Source: Psychrilyobacter sp.
GTDB taxonomy: Bacteria; Fusobacteriota; Fusobacteriia; Fusobacteriales; Fusobacteriaceae
NCBI GenBank assembly: GCA_030621995.1
Contig: JAUXGP010000085.1
Location: forward strand, 1 to 7,113
Reading direction: 5' to 3'
DNA: 7,113 nucleotides
A program made the translations under genes and the position numbers. Of the stretch, positions 5,950 through 7,113 are shown piece by piece; within the stretch, counting starts at the first letter, position 1, and each line of letters begins with the position of its first letter. The notes under the pieces were generated by a model. That model had not been told where the DNA came from, made no database searches, and saw nothing but the letters and a program-made list of their open reading frames with translations.

Positions 5950-7101
5950 ATGGAAAGAAATAGAAAAAATATCATGATGATATCATATCTCATGTTTGCG
6001 TATATGGGGATAGCTTTTTTGTCCCAAGGGTCTTTAAAATTAGAGATGGCGGATAGTTTTGGGATAACTACATCGAAATTACAATATTTATTTACAGTAT
6101 TTTCAACGGCAAGTATGGTTACAGTGATTGCTAATAAGGTGTTTTTAGAGATAGTCCCATTGAAGGCAGAGGTTATCTTGTCCAGTGTGTTTATATTGGT
6201 GGGAACATTTTTTATGATTTTGACAAAAAATATAAATGTATTCATGGTGGGATTAACCCTGTCAGGCTTGGGGATAGGAATATATATATCTTTGGGGAGT
6301 TATTTGATTATGAATACATTTACCGAAGATAGAAATGGAAAACTTAATTTTTTACATTTTTCATATTCCATAAGTGCAGTAATAACTCCTATTATAGCAG
6401 CAGCATTAATCGGGATCAACCTGAGCTGGAATATGGTATATACCACCCTCCTAATTTTGGTAGTTATAGTTATTCTTTTAGCTCTAAAGACAGATTTTGA
6501 TGGTGTGACCCATGAAAAAGATAAAAAAAATAAGGCTGATTCAACTAAATGGGATTTAAAGGTATATCTATCGGCATCTATGCTTTTTTTATATGTTTTT
6601 ACAGAGATGATATTTTCATATTGGATAGTGGAGTATATGGTAAATAAAGGTGCTTATGGGGGAGAAGCCAAGATATCGCTTTCAATATTTTGGTTATTTA
6701 TAGCAGGAGGAAGATTAGCGGCTGGTAAATTGGGCCATAAATTTAAAGTGAGTAATATAGTTGTAACTCTATTAATCCTGGCTTTGACATCATACTTTAC
6801 TCTGATGCTGGTTCGTGGGGTTTGGATCATCTATATCTTCGTAGGTCTTTTGGGACTGGGTTTTTCCAGTTTATATCCATCTATTATAGCTTTAGGGACT
6901 GAAGGAAGAAAAAATATAAGCCCAAGTTTAATGACCTTTATAATGACATCCGGATCTGTAGGAGGGATAATATATTCTCCGATTTCTGGATGGATAAACA
7001 GTAATTTTGATGTAACGATAACTATGGGAATAGGAGTAATAACGACTGTATTGATGCTGTCTATATCACTTTTTTTAAAAATTAAAAAATACAATGACTA
7101 A
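5950..7101 (+). CDS. Major facilitator superfamily transporter, TsgA-like (FHS family)
   Basis: This 383-residue inner-membrane permease has twelve predicted helices, roughly 8-28, 46-66, 74-91, 96-121, 138-155, 161-178, 204-226, 244-262, 269-287, 291-312, 324-346 and 354-376. The charged central cytoplasmic loop (179-203, HEKDKKNKADSTK) divides two six-helix halves. Several segments resemble enterobacterial TsgA at matching places: KLQYLFTVFSTAS, LEIVPLK (66-72), SLGSYLI (114-120), PIIAA (147-151), YWIVEYM and IIALGTEGRKNISPSLMTFIM (about 312-332). TsgA is about 390 residues and belongs to the fucose/glucose/galactose-proton symporter group; its own substrate is unclear, so none is assigned here. 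The ATG has the SD AGGGAG at 5938-5943 with a 6-nt spacer. It lies 10 bp after the methyltransferase stop and very likely shares its transcript. The gene is complete; no terminator is visible in the remaining 12 bases. Confidence 0.87.
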   Translation: MERNRKNIMMISYLMFAYMGIAFLSQGSLKLEMADSFGITTSKLQYLFTVFSTASMVTVIANKVFLEIVPLKAEVILSSVFILVGTFFMILTKNINVFMVGLTLSGLGIGIYISLGSYLIMNTFTEDRNGKLNFLHFSYSISAVITPIIAAALIGINLSWNMVYTTLLILVVIVILLALKTDFDGVTHEKDKKNKADSTKWDLKVYLSASMLFLYVFTEMIFSYWIVEYMVNKGAYGGEAKISLSIFWLFIAGGRLAAGKLGHKFKVSNIVVTLLILALTSYFTLMLVRGVWIIYIFVGLLGLGFSSLYPSIIALGTEGRKNISPSLMTFIMTSGSVGGIIYSPISGWINSNFDVTITMGIGVITTVLMLSISLFLKIKKYND

Positions 7102-7113
7102 ATATTAAGAACA

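Overview
The window is AT-rich, every gene lies on the + strand, and Arg and Ile codons are mostly AGA/AGG and ATA. This composition and the look of the proteins suggest a Fusobacteriota-like organism (Ilyobacter/Propionigenium/Psychrilyobacter type) or a low-GC Clostridia relative. That placement is inference from composition and remembered family resemblance, not from a search. Most of the window is housekeeping sequence. I see no phage, IS, CRISPR, toxin-antitoxin or defence genes and no RNA gene I can name.

Layout. Bases 1-979 hold the 3' part of an integral membrane acyltransferase (acyltransferase-3 family, cut by the window edge). A RimI-like GNAT N-acetyltransferase follows 7 bp later. 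Bases 980-1174 are non-coding and hold a short 7-bp tandem repeat and an imperfect palindrome of about 95 bp (1014-1108) that looks like a dispersed intergenic repeat. Bases 1175-1618 encode a 147-residue protein of unknown function. Its C-terminal half faintly recalls the C-terminal domain of ParB/Spo0J-type proteins. A perfect 11-bp hairpin (1635-1659) follows. It carries a copy of the purB Shine-Dalgarno segment.

Bases 1711-3141 encode adenylosuccinate lyase (purB, the ~475-residue form). A Gx-type (Hpre_diP_synt_I) small membrane protein starts 2 bp after it, so the two are probably translationally coupled. A structured intergenic stretch (3668-3748, possible three-way junction) precedes glmM (3785-5149), which makes glucosamine-1-phosphate for UDP-GlcNAc and cell-wall synthesis. 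A good Rho-independent terminator (5157-5185) closes glmM. The last unit is a class I SAM methyltransferase (YqeM-like) followed 10 bp later by a 12-TM major facilitator transporter resembling TsgA, ending at 7101.

How the genes relate. Apart from the tight pairs (acyltransferase-rimI, purB-Gx, methyltransferase-MFS), the genes serve unrelated core functions: protein modification, purine synthesis, cell-wall precursor synthesis and transport. The points most worth a second look are non-coding: the palindromic repeat, the two related hairpins, the possible purB SD decoy or switch, and the glmM leader fold.
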